Positions 44,473-53,672 are shown, counted from the first letter of the stretch. The stretch is 64,000 bases of DNA from Arctic95D-9 sp035967665 (GCA_035967665.1 JAYWLB010000040.1:47097-111096); one strand, 5' to 3'. The notes: generated by a model from the letters alone, not told the origin. Numbers and translations are program-made.

Positions 44473-45258
44473 TCAGCGCCGCAAAAGAAGTGTTTCCATC
44501 GCGGCGGCGAAACGCCTCCCCAGTTCCCGCTGCGCGGGGCTGTCGAAATGGGCCTCATCGAAGCCTTTGAGCCCTTCCGTGGTGATGCACGCGGTCGCGT
44601 CAATGTTCGCGGGCTGTTTGACAATCATTTTGTTAAAGCCCTCATAGTTCGGTCTCCATTGCCCGAGCTGTGAATACACGAAGGGCTGTCGGGGCGAGTT
44701 CAAATCCTCCCGAAAGTTGGAAATAAGTTCGCTCAACTTTTCGGGATAGCCCGCGAGTCCCTTACCCCCTGAGTCACCTTCGCCCTGATGCCAGAGAATT
44801 CCCTTGAGCTCCCCACCGGTCGCGAGCGCCGCCTTCGCGGCCTCAACGGCGTGGCGATAGAGATCGAACTCATCGGGCGTTTCGCGGCTCCACTGGCCGA
44901 TCTTGGTTCCACCGCGCGCGGCGCATACGATGCCGAGCTCAACCTGAGGATGTTTTCCGAGGTAGGCCTTCGCAAAGCCCGGGCCGCAGTTGAGCCGCTG
45001 CATCTTAACACTCTTACGCGAGGGCGAATACAAGTTGTAGGGGGGAATCGCGGGGATCCATTGCTTCGCCTCGATCTGCCACAGGGAAACGCCTTCGATT
45101 GGCTCCCGGTCGACCTCTTCGATCGCAGCGCGGCCGGCCATGTTCGACTGCCCGATAAGGAGAAAAATGTGCCGCTCCTTTTTCTCCTGCCCCGTCGCTC
45201 CGGTTACCACGGTGAGGGCCAGCGCGAGAATTCCAAGCTTACTTCTGAAATTTTTCAT
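44473..45258 (-). CDS. secreted SASA-type carbohydrate acetylesterase
   Basis: A 261-residue exported serine esterase of the sialate O-acetylesterase (SASA, SGNH-fold) family. Signal peptide about 1-23 (ending VTGATGQ). The nucleophile Ser is in LLIGQSNMAG; other motifs are GPGFAKAYLGK, IVCAARGGTKI, ILWHQGEGDS and the His-bearing FDEAHFDSPAQRELGRR. These enzymes deacetylate sugars of plant or microbial polysaccharides. It overlaps the 3' end of the 3D-domain gene by 20 bases, so the two are translationally linked. The 245 bp to the DUF4838 gene show no strong signal. Confidence 0.9.
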   Translation of the reverse strand: MKNFRSKLGILALALTVVTGATGQEKKERHIFLLIGQSNMAGRAAIEEVDREPIEGVSLWQIEAKQWIPAIPPYNLYSPSRKSVKMQRLNCGPGFAKAYLGKHPQVELGIVCAARGGTKIGQWSRETPDEFDLYRHAVEAAKAALATGGELKGILWHQGEGDSGGKGLAGYPEKLSELISNFREDLNSPRQPFVYSQLGQWRPNYEGFNKMIVKQPANIDATACITTEGLKGFDEAHFDSPAQRELGRRFAAAMETLLLRR

Positions 45259-45760
45259 ACCAGTTGTCCTGCGTCATTCGCCTCAGCATGGCGAGGCAAT
45301 GCGGATAGGTTCCGCGCCCTGCCAGAATTTTACGGCTTTCGTGGAAGCTGCCGAACTCAATCACTTCGATTTCAACATGCCTCGTTCCCCAGTTATTCAT
45401 CCACTTTTTCGTGGTGAAATAAATGTCGATGGTCGGCTTTCCTACGAGAGCACTCCCGTAGTCGTCGACCACGAAAAGACGGTCATACCCTTTGATCTTA
45501 AATTTCGTTCCGAGGGGAAAATACGACCAGTCCGCTGCTGCGGAATGATATTCAGGGGTGTAACGCAGCACAGTCCCGAGGGCGGTTTTGTTTCCGTAAG
45601 TCACATGGTCAGACTCGGTGTGGGTATAGGCTGTTGTCCGGACCGTGAGTTCCACAAGCGGCTCATTTTCCGCGGCGATCACCTCCCCGGAATCCCCCAT
45701 CGAATCCGTCGCAACAAGAGCGAGGACCAGAGCAGCAATTTCGATGAGCCGACGATTCAT
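45239..45760 (-). CDS. secreted 3D-domain protein
   Basis: A 173-residue exported protein; the start at 45760 gives MNRRLIEIAALVLALVATDS as signal peptide (a longer frame from 45796 adds 12 residues). The mature part is one 3D (Asp-Asp-Asp) domain, as in the MltA and YabE/Rpf-like proteins: TTAYTHTESDH, ALGTVLRYTPEYHSAAADW, the three Asp in LFVVDDYGSALVGKPTIDIYF, and KWMNNWGTRHVEIEVIE. 3D domains act in peptidoglycan lytic transglycosylases; a stand-alone copy is plausible as a cell-wall enzyme. It overlaps the SASA gene by 20 bp. The stretch to 46005 holds nothing recognised. Confidence 0.85.
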   Translation of the reverse strand: MNRRLIEIAALVLALVATDSMGDSGEVIAAENEPLVELTVRTTAYTHTESDHVTYGNKTALGTVLRYTPEYHSAAADWSYFPLGTKFKIKGYDRLFVVDDYGSALVGKPTIDIYFTTKKWMNNWGTRHVEIEVIEFGSFHESRKILAGRGTYPHCLAMLRRMTQDNWYEKFQK

Positions 45761-46005
45761 GAGCTGTAATCTGAAAGCCTCCGATCCGAAAATCAAATCC
45801 GAAAGGCACCCTCAACCCGCACCGGTAACGGCAATTAATCCGGTGAAGGTCTCCTGCGGATTTTTTGAAGACCCGGTGCAGATCACACCGTTTGAACCCG
45901 GTCACCGCCCACGGACTTTATCCTGCGTCGAAAAGGGTCCGGGGTGACGCGATTAATCAGATTCCCCACCCAACAACGCCCCCTCTCTCCCCACAGGAAA
46001 CTCCT

Positions 46006-46767
46006 TCACATCTCGTGCTCCGGCTGCCAGCGTTTCAACAGGACAATGAGTTCCGGTTGTGAGTGAATACAAAATCGTTCGTAAATCATTGCGCAGTGAT
46101 CGTTCACGGTGTGAATCGAAAGATTGAGAAAGGCCGCAATCTCTTTGCGGGAACGGCCCTGATTGAGGAGTGCCGCTACCTGCTTCTGGCGGGACGAGAG
46201 AGACTCGATGACTTTACGAAGAGAAGCGGGAAGAACGAGCTTGCGGTGAGCGAGAGTGATATGCGGAAGAAGGTCCGCCATCAGCTGTTCGTCACTCTCA
46301 GTAAAACGCTCACTCCCGTTGACAGTGATATTACAAGAGTGTGTTTCATCAAAAAAGAAGCTGGCAATGAGCTGATCTTTCATTGCCAGCGATTTGTATA
46401 CTTCCTGATAAATCGCAGTCTCGTCCCACGCAGTCGCAACCGCGAGGTTCCGGTAAGTAAACACTCCGATCCCCGGCTCACCGCCATTCATCAAATCAAA
46501 CTTCTCTGTAAACGGATGAGAAGCGAAGGTGGCATTAAGCGATTCCGTGTGAACCACCAGTTCCTCCCGATGTGTCTCAGTCGAAAAGAGCCGCGCGAGA
46601 TTCATCTCCTCCTTGTGCTCATTCCAGCAGACAAAAGTCCCGCCGCCCATTAATCCGGGAAGATCTTCGGTCACCACCCTGACAAGCTCAGCCTCCGACT
46701 CAGCAGTGTGAATACGTAAAATCAACTCACTTAACACACTCCACTTTCGACTGGAAACTATATCCAT
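46006..46767 (-). CDS. LuxR-family transcriptional regulator
   Basis: A 253-residue regulator. The ATG at 46767 starts MDIVSSRKW; a TTG at 46788 would add seven residues. The C-terminal about 60 residues are a LuxR/FixJ helix-turn-helix: LSSRQKQVAALLNQGRSRKE, IAAFLNLSIHTVNDHCAMIY. The N-terminal 180 residues are a GAF-like or unassigned sensory domain (FVCWNEHKEE, LIASFFFDET) with no phosphoacceptor receiver pattern. It is the only transcriptional regulator seen between 25 and 56 kb, but it adjoins no clear target operon. AT-rich DNA (46768-46840) with TTGATTGATTGA repeats lies upstream of it. Confidence 0.82.
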   Translation of the reverse strand: MDIVSSRKWSVLSELILRIHTAESEAELVRVVTEDLPGLMGGGTFVCWNEHKEEMNLARLFSTETHREELVVHTESLNATFASHPFTEKFDLMNGGEPGIGVFTYRNLAVATAWDETAIYQEVYKSLAMKDQLIASFFFDETHSCNITVNGSERFTESDEQLMADLLPHITLAHRKLVLPASLRKVIESLSSRQKQVAALLNQGRSRKEIAAFLNLSIHTVNDHCAMIYERFCIHSQPELIVLLKRWQPEHEM

Positions 46768-46922
46768 AAACCAGTGACTACCATTCAATCAATCAATCAG
46801 CCTACTAACACAATATAACATATTCAACCACACAGTTCCGGAGGCACCATTCGCACTCCGCCCCCATCCCACTACCTGTGCCTACAATAGAAAGTAATCA
46901 ACCCGGGAGCGCCCCGGTATTT

Positions 46923-48512
46923 TCACTCTTCCAACTTCTCCATTACTTCCGCCGGAGGAGTCCACCCGATCTTCCGCTTCACAGGTGGCAGGTAGCTGAG
47001 AGTGATCACGAAAAGGCCCTCCGATTTCGCAGCCGTCTCCCCGTCGAGACTGACCTGGACCTGAGTAAACCCGTTCCCCTGAAAGGCGCGATAGCCGTTC
47101 ATGTCAGCCGACTCCAGAGGGTGACCGTTTAAGGCGATGCTGTCGATCGTGGCATTTTGATAGGGAATACGAAGCCGGAATCCAATCCCGTGTTCAGTTG
47201 CGTTCCGGTTCGCGGTGTCGAAGACTTCAGACTCCCTTCCCGCTTCCACCGCGAGCTTGATCTCAGGCCCCGATTCGATGAAATCACGGATCGCGCCGGC
47301 ATCGACGGAGGGATGACCCGCGATGTTACTGAGAAAGGTTTCGTTACCGGAGTCGAGCTTTTCTCTCGCCGCCGCATTCGTCGCGACTGCGTAGAGACTC
47401 CGGCCATCGGTCTGCGGATAAATGAACGCCTGCGAAAAGGAACTCTGACATTGCCACAACTGAACGCGGCTTTTGCGACGTTCCGCCGGATTGGTTCCCG
47501 AGGACGTGACGAAGTGCCCGACAAACGCCTTCATCCGGTCAACGGGATAGCCGGCGACATTTTCCCCGTCGGGAATGGAGTTGCCGATATTAAGCCAGCC
47601 TTTGGTGCGCGCGAGACCGCTTTCCTCCCAGGCCACTTCGAGTGCAGCGATAAGGGTGTGGTATTTCGCATAGCCATACTGAGCGGAATAGAACTGAGGG
47701 CGCCCCCGCCAATGCTGGCCGACGATCGCCTCGAGGCCGGGGCCGAAGAGGAGCTGCTGCGCATCCGCTTCGAATCGATCAGAGGGAAAGCCCGCTTCAT
47801 TTCCGGCGCGAATCATCGCATCGGTGACACGCCAGTCCCAGGGTCGAAGCGCATAATTGGAGTATGCCGATCCCGTGATTTCAGTCATAATTTGTCCCTG
47901 ATAACGCTCGCGCTTACCGAGTTGGTCATCCCCGTATTCCTGCAATCCGGTACCGTGCAAATCGATGTGAGCGTCCGGCTGGAATTCGTCGACCACTTTG
48001 AGAAAGGCGGCCATCTCGGGGGCGCGATCGATGGGCTTGAAGGTCATGGTCTTCAGATCCCAGTTCGAGACCCCGCCGCCGGTGTAGGGATCGATCTTGA
48101 GCGAGTTGCCGAAGCGATCCGTTTCAAAGTAGGCGTAGGGATTGATGATAGGGATGATCCACAGCTCCTGTTTCCTCCGCGTGAGCTTCGCATCCTCGGC
48201 GTCACTGAGAAGCCATTCGATAACATGCATCGTCGCGGTCGTCCCCGAGCGCTCCGGCCCACCGTGAAGGGCGGTGATCAGCGAATGCTGCTTCTCCTCC
48301 GCCGGAACATCGGGGTCGGTGATCTTGAGGAGGAAAATCCCCATCCCCTCGCGCGATTCCCCGATGCGCTCGACATCGAGAATGGCATCGTATTTCTCCT
48401 CCCAGTAGGAAAGCGTCGCCTCGTATTCGTCAGAAGTGAGTCGGTGAACCGGCTCGGCGTCGCCGGACGAAAAAAGCAGAAGAAAAACGCCGATCAAACA
48501 GGGTTGAATCAT
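46923..48512 (-). CDS. secreted M14-like zinc carboxypeptidase
   Basis: A 529-residue exported peptidase. The start at 48512 gives MIQPCLIGVFLLLFSSGDA as signal peptide; an in-frame extension to 49049 overlaps a divergent gene and is a shadow. The zinc region reads ALHGGPERSGTTA, where His83 and Glu87 are three residues apart (M14 normally HxxE), and the second His is in DAHIDLHGTG (His186). Further support comes from the substrate-binding region IIPIINPYAYFETDRFGNS. A C-terminal beta-sandwich (about 400-529) is also present. The unusual H-x3-E spacing may lower confidence in activity or mark a subfamily. The start codon lies inside a palindromic repeat (48497-48527). The family trims C-terminal residues of peptides. 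Confidence 0.75.
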   Translation of the reverse strand: MIQPCLIGVFLLLFSSGDAEPVHRLTSDEYEATLSYWEEKYDAILDVERIGESREGMGIFLLKITDPDVPAEEKQHSLITALHGGPERSGTTATMHVIEWLLSDAEDAKLTRRKQELWIIPIINPYAYFETDRFGNSLKIDPYTGGGVSNWDLKTMTFKPIDRAPEMAAFLKVVDEFQPDAHIDLHGTGLQEYGDDQLGKRERYQGQIMTEITGSAYSNYALRPWDWRVTDAMIRAGNEAGFPSDRFEADAQQLLFGPGLEAIVGQHWRGRPQFYSAQYGYAKYHTLIAALEVAWEESGLARTKGWLNIGNSIPDGENVAGYPVDRMKAFVGHFVTSSGTNPAERRKSRVQLWQCQSSFSQAFIYPQTDGRSLYAVATNAAAREKLDSGNETFLSNIAGHPSVDAGAIRDFIESGPEIKLAVEAGRESEVFDTANRNATEHGIGFRLRIPYQNATIDSIALNGHPLESADMNGYRAFQGNGFTQVQVSLDGETAAKSEGLFVITLSYLPPVKRKIGWTPPAEVMEKLEE

Positions 48513-48527
48513 CGACCTGACCCTGTT
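48497..48527. repeat. palindromic element, third copy, over a start codon
   Basis: AACAGGGT (48497-48504) and ACCCTGTT (48520-48527) with the same 15-nt spacer as at 31475 and 38019. The minus-strand start codon of the M14-like gene (48510-48512) lies in the loop. Confidence 0.65.
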
Positions 48528-48731
48528 GAATCGGCCACAAAAGGCGCCGTAAATTGCACTCCGGCCGGTAATCTGCATCATCCATCGATAGTGACCACAG
48601 ATCCCTGAGGGACAAGGAAAACCGGGTCCGCAAATGAGTCTAACGGAAGCCCTCCGGATCAGGAAATCCCTTAGAAACCTTGACGGGCACGGGATCGTCT
48701 TCGACATCATAGCCCTGTTCCCAGTGAAGCC

Positions 48732-50072
48732 ATGGCCACCGAAGAGATTACTCCCGCAACTTCCGTCCTTCCCGAAATACCTGTGATTGCCAAACAGGTC
48801 GATGCTCAGACCTCGTTCCTCGCGGGGAAACTGATGAGATGGATCGAAAACCACGAATGGGTTCCAGACCGGTTGAATCACACCGTCGCCATCGTCATTC
48901 TCCTGATAGGCCTCTTTGCGGCGGCGAGCTTTCTCTACTTTATCTGCCGACCGCTCATCCTCAAAGTGGTCACCCGCATCATCGAGAAAACCGAATTCAG
49001 CTGGGACAATGAACTCCTCGGCCGCGGCGTCTTTCGATGGCTCACGCACATTCTCCCGGGAGTCCTCATCTTTCTCGCCTCACCGGGACTCTTTTCGTCG
49101 GTGCCATGGCTGGGAAACTTCCTCCGCATCACTTCTTCGATCTACATTCTGATCACCGGCTATTTTGTCCTCGACTCGATCCTCAACGCGCTGCAGAGCA
49201 TTTTTTCACGCACCACCGCGGGGAAGAAACTCAATCTCGCGACCTTCACTCAGGTTGCCAAGCTCCTCGCCGCTCTCGTTTGTTTTATTCTCGGGATCGC
49301 GATTCTGATCGGACAATCTCCGCTCTCCCTCCTCGGTGGCCTCGGTGTTTTTGCGTCGATTCTCATGCTCGTGTTCAAGGATGTCATTCTCGGATTCGTT
49401 GCCGGAATTCAACTCGCGTCAAACCAGATGCTCTCCCAGGGGGACTGGCTGGAAATGCCCGGTTACAACGCGGACGGGGATGTCCTCGAAATCGGGCTGA
49501 CCACGGTGAAAGTCCAGAACTGGGACAAAACCATCACCACGATTCCCACCTATGCGTTGATCAGCAGTTCTTTTAAAAACTGGCGGGGAATGTCAGAAAG
49601 TGGTGGCCGCCGCATCAAGCGCAAGCTGCTCATCGATACGAATTCAATACGTCTCTGCTCCGATGAGATGCTGAACCGCTTTCAGGAGATCGAACACATC
49701 TCCGAATATCTCGACGCCAAGAAGAAGGAAGTCGAAAAGGTAAATTCCCGCCTCGACGAAACCCGCCGCAACAACCGTGTCAACGGGCGCCGACTCACTA
49801 ACATTGGCACTTTTCGCGCCTACATTGAGGCCTACCTCCGTCACCATTCTGATATCAATCAGGGAATGACCCTTCTCGTTCGCCAGCTCGCCCCGGAAGG
49901 ACGGGGCATCCCCATCGAGATATACTGTTTCAGCGCCAACAAAAACTGGGCCGACTACGAGAGCATCCAGGCGGACATCTTCGATCACCTTCTCGCGGTG
50001 GCATCGGAATTTGATCTCCGCATTTTCCAGGAACCGACCGGGTTGGATTTCCAGGGTATCAAAGCGGAGTAG
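48732..50072 (+). CDS. MscS-family mechanosensitive channel (YbdG-like)
   Basis: A 446-residue channel protein. It has five hydrophobic segments in the first 230 residues (for example AIVILLIGLFAAASFLYFIC, LLAALVCFILGIAILIGQSP), then the MscS pore and beta-domain signature: SLLGGLGVFASILMLVFKDV, FVAGIQLASNQMLSQGDWLE and TTVKVQNWDKTITTIPTYAL. The long C-terminal cytoplasmic part with an inserted helical stretch (KKKEVEKVNSRLDETRRN) and FRAYIEAYLRHH resembles YbdG/MscM rather than small MscS. It would release ions under osmotic downshock. The gene stands alone on the plus strand, divergent from the carboxypeptidase gene by 219 bp. Confidence 0.9.
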   Translation: MATEEITPATSVLPEIPVIAKQVDAQTSFLAGKLMRWIENHEWVPDRLNHTVAIVILLIGLFAAASFLYFICRPLILKVVTRIIEKTEFSWDNELLGRGVFRWLTHILPGVLIFLASPGLFSSVPWLGNFLRITSSIYILITGYFVLDSILNALQSIFSRTTAGKKLNLATFTQVAKLLAALVCFILGIAILIGQSPLSLLGGLGVFASILMLVFKDVILGFVAGIQLASNQMLSQGDWLEMPGYNADGDVLEIGLTTVKVQNWDKTITTIPTYALISSSFKNWRGMSESGGRRIKRKLLIDTNSIRLCSDEMLNRFQEIEHISEYLDAKKKEVEKVNSRLDETRRNNRVNGRRLTNIGTFRAYIEAYLRHHSDINQGMTLLVRQLAPEGRGIPIEIYCFSANKNWADYESIQADIFDHLLAVASEFDLRIFQEPTGLDFQGIKAE

Positions 50073-50210
50073 AAGGAGGGAAAAGAGCACCTTCCCCCCA
50101 GAGGCTGCGGACCCGATAGGCTGCGGAGCGGAATGATTCTCAATCCGCTACCCACGTGCGCGTCTCCCGGTGTTGAGGAAGGAGGATTCCTTTTCCGGAT
50201 ATTCAATCTC

Positions 50211-52418
50211 CTACCCCGAGAGGGAAACGCCACCGGAGCTGGAGACGAGGAGAACCTGCTGGAGGTCTTCGATCGCATCGGAGATCTCTTTGTGAAAGGC
50301 GGCAACATCCTCCTCTTCGGGCGGATCAAACCCGATAAAGACAACTGCGGCTCCGACAGAGGCCGCCTTCCAGGCTTCGTTATCATTTTCGGTCGGCAGC
50401 ATCACGGGCACAGCGTCGACCCGGGCTTTCTCGATCATTTCCAAAAGAGGCACCTGCGCCTTGTCCGGATCCTGATCAGCATCGATCGGCACGAGAATTC
50501 GAATCTTCCGCCCCCGCCAGCCGGGGTTCTGTTTCAGCAAGTGAGCCAGCGTGAGCATGAGGTTTCCGTTTTTGCCGCCCCTCCACCAGATGTCGATACT
50601 GCCCTTGGGTGGCGCCCAGCGAAGCGGTCCTTCGTTCTGCGACTGAACAATGATGATGCTGCGCTCGAAGCGACGAATCATTCGCTGCATTTCGAAAAAG
50701 CCGCTCGCATACTCGGGATTCTCGCTCCAGCCTAGCATGACCGTATTGCTGCGAAGCCCACCGATTCCGTGACACTGCAACAAGTGGGCCAGCCCCATGA
50801 GAACCGAGTCCTCGACGACGACTGCGGGAAAGCCTTCAACTTCCTCTTCGGCAATGAATTTTCGGAGTTTCACTTCCGCGCTGTTGCGACGTTCAAGATT
50901 CTCCTCGACCTCCCCGACGATGATTTGACCAAAGGAGAGAATCCCACGACCAGCGGTGAGCCAGCTGCCGTATTCGGTGAGGTGGTTGCGACGGAAAGCG
51001 CCACCGCTCAATGCGAGAATCGCCGGCCTCCAGTTCTTGGAGTGATACTTCTCCATTTCCAAACGGAGCAAAGCCTTGCGCGCCCGCTCGTAGGCAACCC
51101 CCGAAGTCACATTCCCCCACCGGGCATAGACCTGCTTCCGCCCGATCCACCAGTGCAACGCTGCCATGGCACCGATCGCAACAATGGCCCAGAGCGGTTC
51201 CAGAAAAATCATCACAGCGACACACCCCACCGTGCCTAACAAGGCCGTAAACCGGTTGCTGAGTTTGAAGGCGGGCCGGTAGCTGGGATTTTTAGTCACC
51301 GATTCGTAGAAACAAGCCAGGTTAATCGTCCCGTAGGTCACCATGAAGAACATCGTGATAATGGGAGCGATCGCATTGAGGTCACCGACCATGAGCGCTG
51401 CCTGCGCGATGAGGAATGCCACGATCGTAGCGCGTCTCGGCTCGTCGCTGTTTCCCCCGCCGATTGCAAAACGATTCAGCCCTTTAAAAATCCGGTCACG
51501 TGCCACCGCCTGGAGAATCCTCGGCGCACCCATCATACTCCCGAGTGCGGAGGACAAGGTCGCCGCGAAAATGCCCGCGTGAATCGCGATGGGCCATTTG
51601 GCAATATCGGCGACGATGAAAGCATTTGTCTGAAGGGTGTCACGGGGAACCGCCGCCGCCAGTGTCCACGCCATTCCCAGATAGACGAGGGCGGTGAAAG
51701 CAATCGCCGCGATCGTTCCCCCCGGGATGGAACGTCCCGGGTTCTTAAGATCACCGGACATGTTCACCCCCGCCATAATTCCGGTCACGGCAGGGAAAAA
51801 GAGGGCAAACATCGTGAAAACGCTCTGTCCTTCAGTGTAACCGGAACCCATGTTTTCCGCCGCTCTTGCCGCAGTCGCTTCAGGGAGCGCCCCTGCAAAA
51901 AAGGAAACGAGGGAAAGAAGGAGAATCGCAAGAATCCCGTATTGCATCTTGATGGTCCAACCCGCCCCGATGAAGACGCAGACGAAAACGAAAAAGTTCA
52001 CAACGCTTCCAATCTCCAGCGCGGTGTAGCCCGAGTCGGGAAAGAGATTCACGAGAGCCTCTGTGAAACCGATCACATACATCGCCACGGAAATGGCCTG
52101 TGCGAGAAAGAAAACAATACCGATGGCACCACCGAACTCGACCCCGAGACTGCGGCTGATCAGAAAGTAGGCTCCGCCGCCTTCGACCCGCGTGTTCGTC
52201 GCCACCGCCGAGATCGAGAAAGCAGTCAGGGTTGTGATCAGCTTCGCGCAGAGAATAATAAGGACCGCATGATAAATCCCCGATTCGCCAACGACCTGGC
52301 CGAATCGCAGGAACATGATGACCCCCAGAATCGTGAGAGTGCTCGGTGTGAAGACACCTCCAAAGGTTCCGAATTTCTTCGGAGGTGCAGGTGCTTTAAC
52401 GATGGTTTCTGTCGACAT
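50211..52418 (-). CDS. cation-chloride cotransporter family protein (SLC12-like, APC superfamily)
   Basis: A 735-residue membrane protein with about 12 hydrophobic helices in the first 470 residues. The start (FGGVFTPSTLTILGVIMFLR FGQVVG region) and VATNTRVEGGGAYFLISRSL match the SLC12 cation-chloride cotransporters. The C-terminal 260 residues are the SLC12-type cytoplasmic domain (GIGGLRSNTVMLGWSENPEY, NGNLMLTLAHLLKQNPGW, IRILVPIDADQD), which in other members regulates transport. Bacterial members move K+ or amino acids; the exact ion is unknown. It has an unusual ~95-nt leader (52421-52512) shared with another transporter (see 56264). Confidence 0.85.
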   Translation of the reverse strand: MSTETIVKAPAPPKKFGTFGGVFTPSTLTILGVIMFLRFGQVVGESGIYHAVLIILCAKLITTLTAFSISAVATNTRVEGGGAYFLISRSLGVEFGGAIGIVFFLAQAISVAMYVIGFTEALVNLFPDSGYTALEIGSVVNFFVFVCVFIGAGWTIKMQYGILAILLLSLVSFFAGALPEATAARAAENMGSGYTEGQSVFTMFALFFPAVTGIMAGVNMSGDLKNPGRSIPGGTIAAIAFTALVYLGMAWTLAAAVPRDTLQTNAFIVADIAKWPIAIHAGIFAATLSSALGSMMGAPRILQAVARDRIFKGLNRFAIGGGNSDEPRRATIVAFLIAQAALMVGDLNAIAPIITMFFMVTYGTINLACFYESVTKNPSYRPAFKLSNRFTALLGTVGCVAVMIFLEPLWAIVAIGAMAALHWWIGRKQVYARWGNVTSGVAYERARKALLRLEMEKYHSKNWRPAILALSGGAFRRNHLTEYGSWLTAGRGILSFGQIIVGEVEENLERRNSAEVKLRKFIAEEEVEGFPAVVVEDSVLMGLAHLLQCHGIGGLRSNTVMLGWSENPEYASGFFEMQRMIRRFERSIIIVQSQNEGPLRWAPPKGSIDIWWRGGKNGNLMLTLAHLLKQNPGWRGRKIRILVPIDADQDPDKAQVPLLEMIEKARVDAVPVMLPTENDNEAWKAASVGAAVVFIGFDPPEEEDVAAFHKEISDAIEDLQQVLLVSSSGGVSLSG

Positions 52419-52420
52419 TT

Positions 52421-52512
52421 AAGTGATTGCTGCCCGGCGCTGAGTTTATTGAAACTTCGCCCCGGAAGCAGTGAAAGTAAGCGGTCTGGGGAAACCGGAA
52501 AGTGAAATTATC
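52421..52512 (-). promoter_or_regulatory. conserved leader element, copy 1 (upstream of the cotransporter)
   Basis: On the minus strand this starts GATAATTTCACTTTCCGGTT and ends three bases before the cotransporter ATG. It aligns over most of its length with 56264-56356. Both copies can fold a small hairpin at the same place (AGTTT-CAAT-AAACT here; GCT-TCAT-AGC there). It may be a structured 5' UTR or a short mobile repeat. Confidence 0.5.
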
Positions 52513-52553
52513 AACGCCGGGGAACCGCCCCGAAATATTGTCTTCCGCGTGCT

Positions 52554-53645
52554 CTAGCGTTCAAACACAACCGCAGCGGTAAATCGCTTGCTGCCGAAGA
52601 CCAGCATTTGAGCAAACTCCTCCTTTGCGATGGGAATGTGCTGACAATCGATCTCACTCAGAGTCACCTTCTCCGCATCCGGGTCATGGACGTAGAAGCA
52701 CAGCTCGTCGCTGGCTGTCACGACAACCCAGTGCGGTGCTTTGTCCCCGTTGAGACGGTAGCTGCTGATCAGGGCAATCACCGAGCATCCCGATTCGAGC
52801 CACGCGTCGATGCGGCTCGTCGAAACAACGGACTGCTCAATCTCGAGCCCCGCCGCTTCGGCTTGCGCCAGAAACTGTTCGTGAACCACCGCGAGTATCT
52901 CCTTTTTATGCGCCGCCCGGACCCCGTCTGTAAAAAGCGGCGTCATTTGATTCATGCACACCCGAACCGAAAACCCTCTTCGCTGAGCCGCTAAAGCGAG
53001 CCCTACAGGATGGCACCCGCCGTGACCTGAGGTCATGAAAATGGTCGTCGCTTCCCGCCAGAGATCCAGCTCCAGCATTTGATTGAGCTCAATCCCGGGA
53101 TCAATCGCCCCCATCGCCATCATGACCGAGGCCGGCCCGCAACTGAACGACGTCGTCTGCCGATACCAGGGCACAATCCGCTGTGCGTCTGCACGGTCCG
53201 GATAGCGAATACGCTTTTGCATCCGCAAGGCGTCTGTGCCGTCTTCGTAATAACTCTCCAGCTCGTCAAACTCGCGATACTGCAGACTTCGATACAGAGC
53301 GATCGCCGCGGTGTTGACCTTGGAAACTTCGAGCCGCATGAAGAGGCGACCGGATTCCAGTGCCGCCGCTTCGAGAGCGATGAGAAGCTGTCGTCCATAA
53401 CCTCTCCCCCGGGTCGAAGGATTCAGCGCAAGCGAATAAACCCGCGCGAGACGGGTCCCGCGATGGAGGAGGACGAGGCCGTAGCCGACGAGAACATCCT
53501 CCACCGTAAGGACGAGCAGAATACTGCTATCCCCCTTAATCCAACGCTGGAAGGAACGGCGACTGAGCCGGTCGCTCTCAAAGCACAGCTTTTCCAACTC
53601 GACGAGAGCATTCAAATCATCCGGCTGCACTTTACGAATTTCCAT
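52554..53645 (-). CDS. GNAT acetyltransferase - C39-like peptidase fusion
   Basis: A 363-residue two-domain protein; the ATG at 53645 is used, with a GTG at 53672 as alternative. Residues about 1-146 are a GNAT domain of the RimI type (YSLALNPSTRGRGYGRQLLI, acetyl-CoA loop). Residues about 155-363 are a papain-like C39-type peptidase: Gln163 and Cys169 in RQTTSFSCGPASV, the His in APHWVVV and the Asp in FYVHDPDAEKV. This domain pair is known next to RLAN-type ATP-grasp enzymes, with which it is predicted (Iyer and Aravind, amidoligase work) to make or cleave peptide modifications. It lies 27 bp after the RimK-like gene. Confidence 0.88.
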   Translation of the reverse strand: MEIRKVQPDDLNALVELEKLCFESDRLSRRSFQRWIKGDSSILLVLTVEDVLVGYGLVLLHRGTRLARVYSLALNPSTRGRGYGRQLLIALEAAALESGRLFMRLEVSKVNTAAIALYRSLQYREFDELESYYEDGTDALRMQKRIRYPDRADAQRIVPWYRQTTSFSCGPASVMMAMGAIDPGIELNQMLELDLWREATTIFMTSGHGGCHPVGLALAAQRRGFSVRVCMNQMTPLFTDGVRAAHKKEILAVVHEQFLAQAEAAGLEIEQSVVSTSRIDAWLESGCSVIALISSYRLNGDKAPHWVVVTASDELCFYVHDPDAEKVTLSEIDCQHIPIAKEEFAQMLVFGSKRFTAAVVFER

Positions 53646-53672
53646 GACACTAACCGTATTCAATTGAAGCAC

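Noticed and set aside
46768..46840. TTGATTGATTGA short repeats upstream of the LuxR gene as an operator
   Set aside because: Simple 4-base slippage repeat; no inverted symmetry to support an operator.
47157..48608. 483-aa plus-strand open frame opposite the carboxypeptidase
   Set aside because: Antisense shadow; the minus-strand frame has signal peptide and peptidase motifs.
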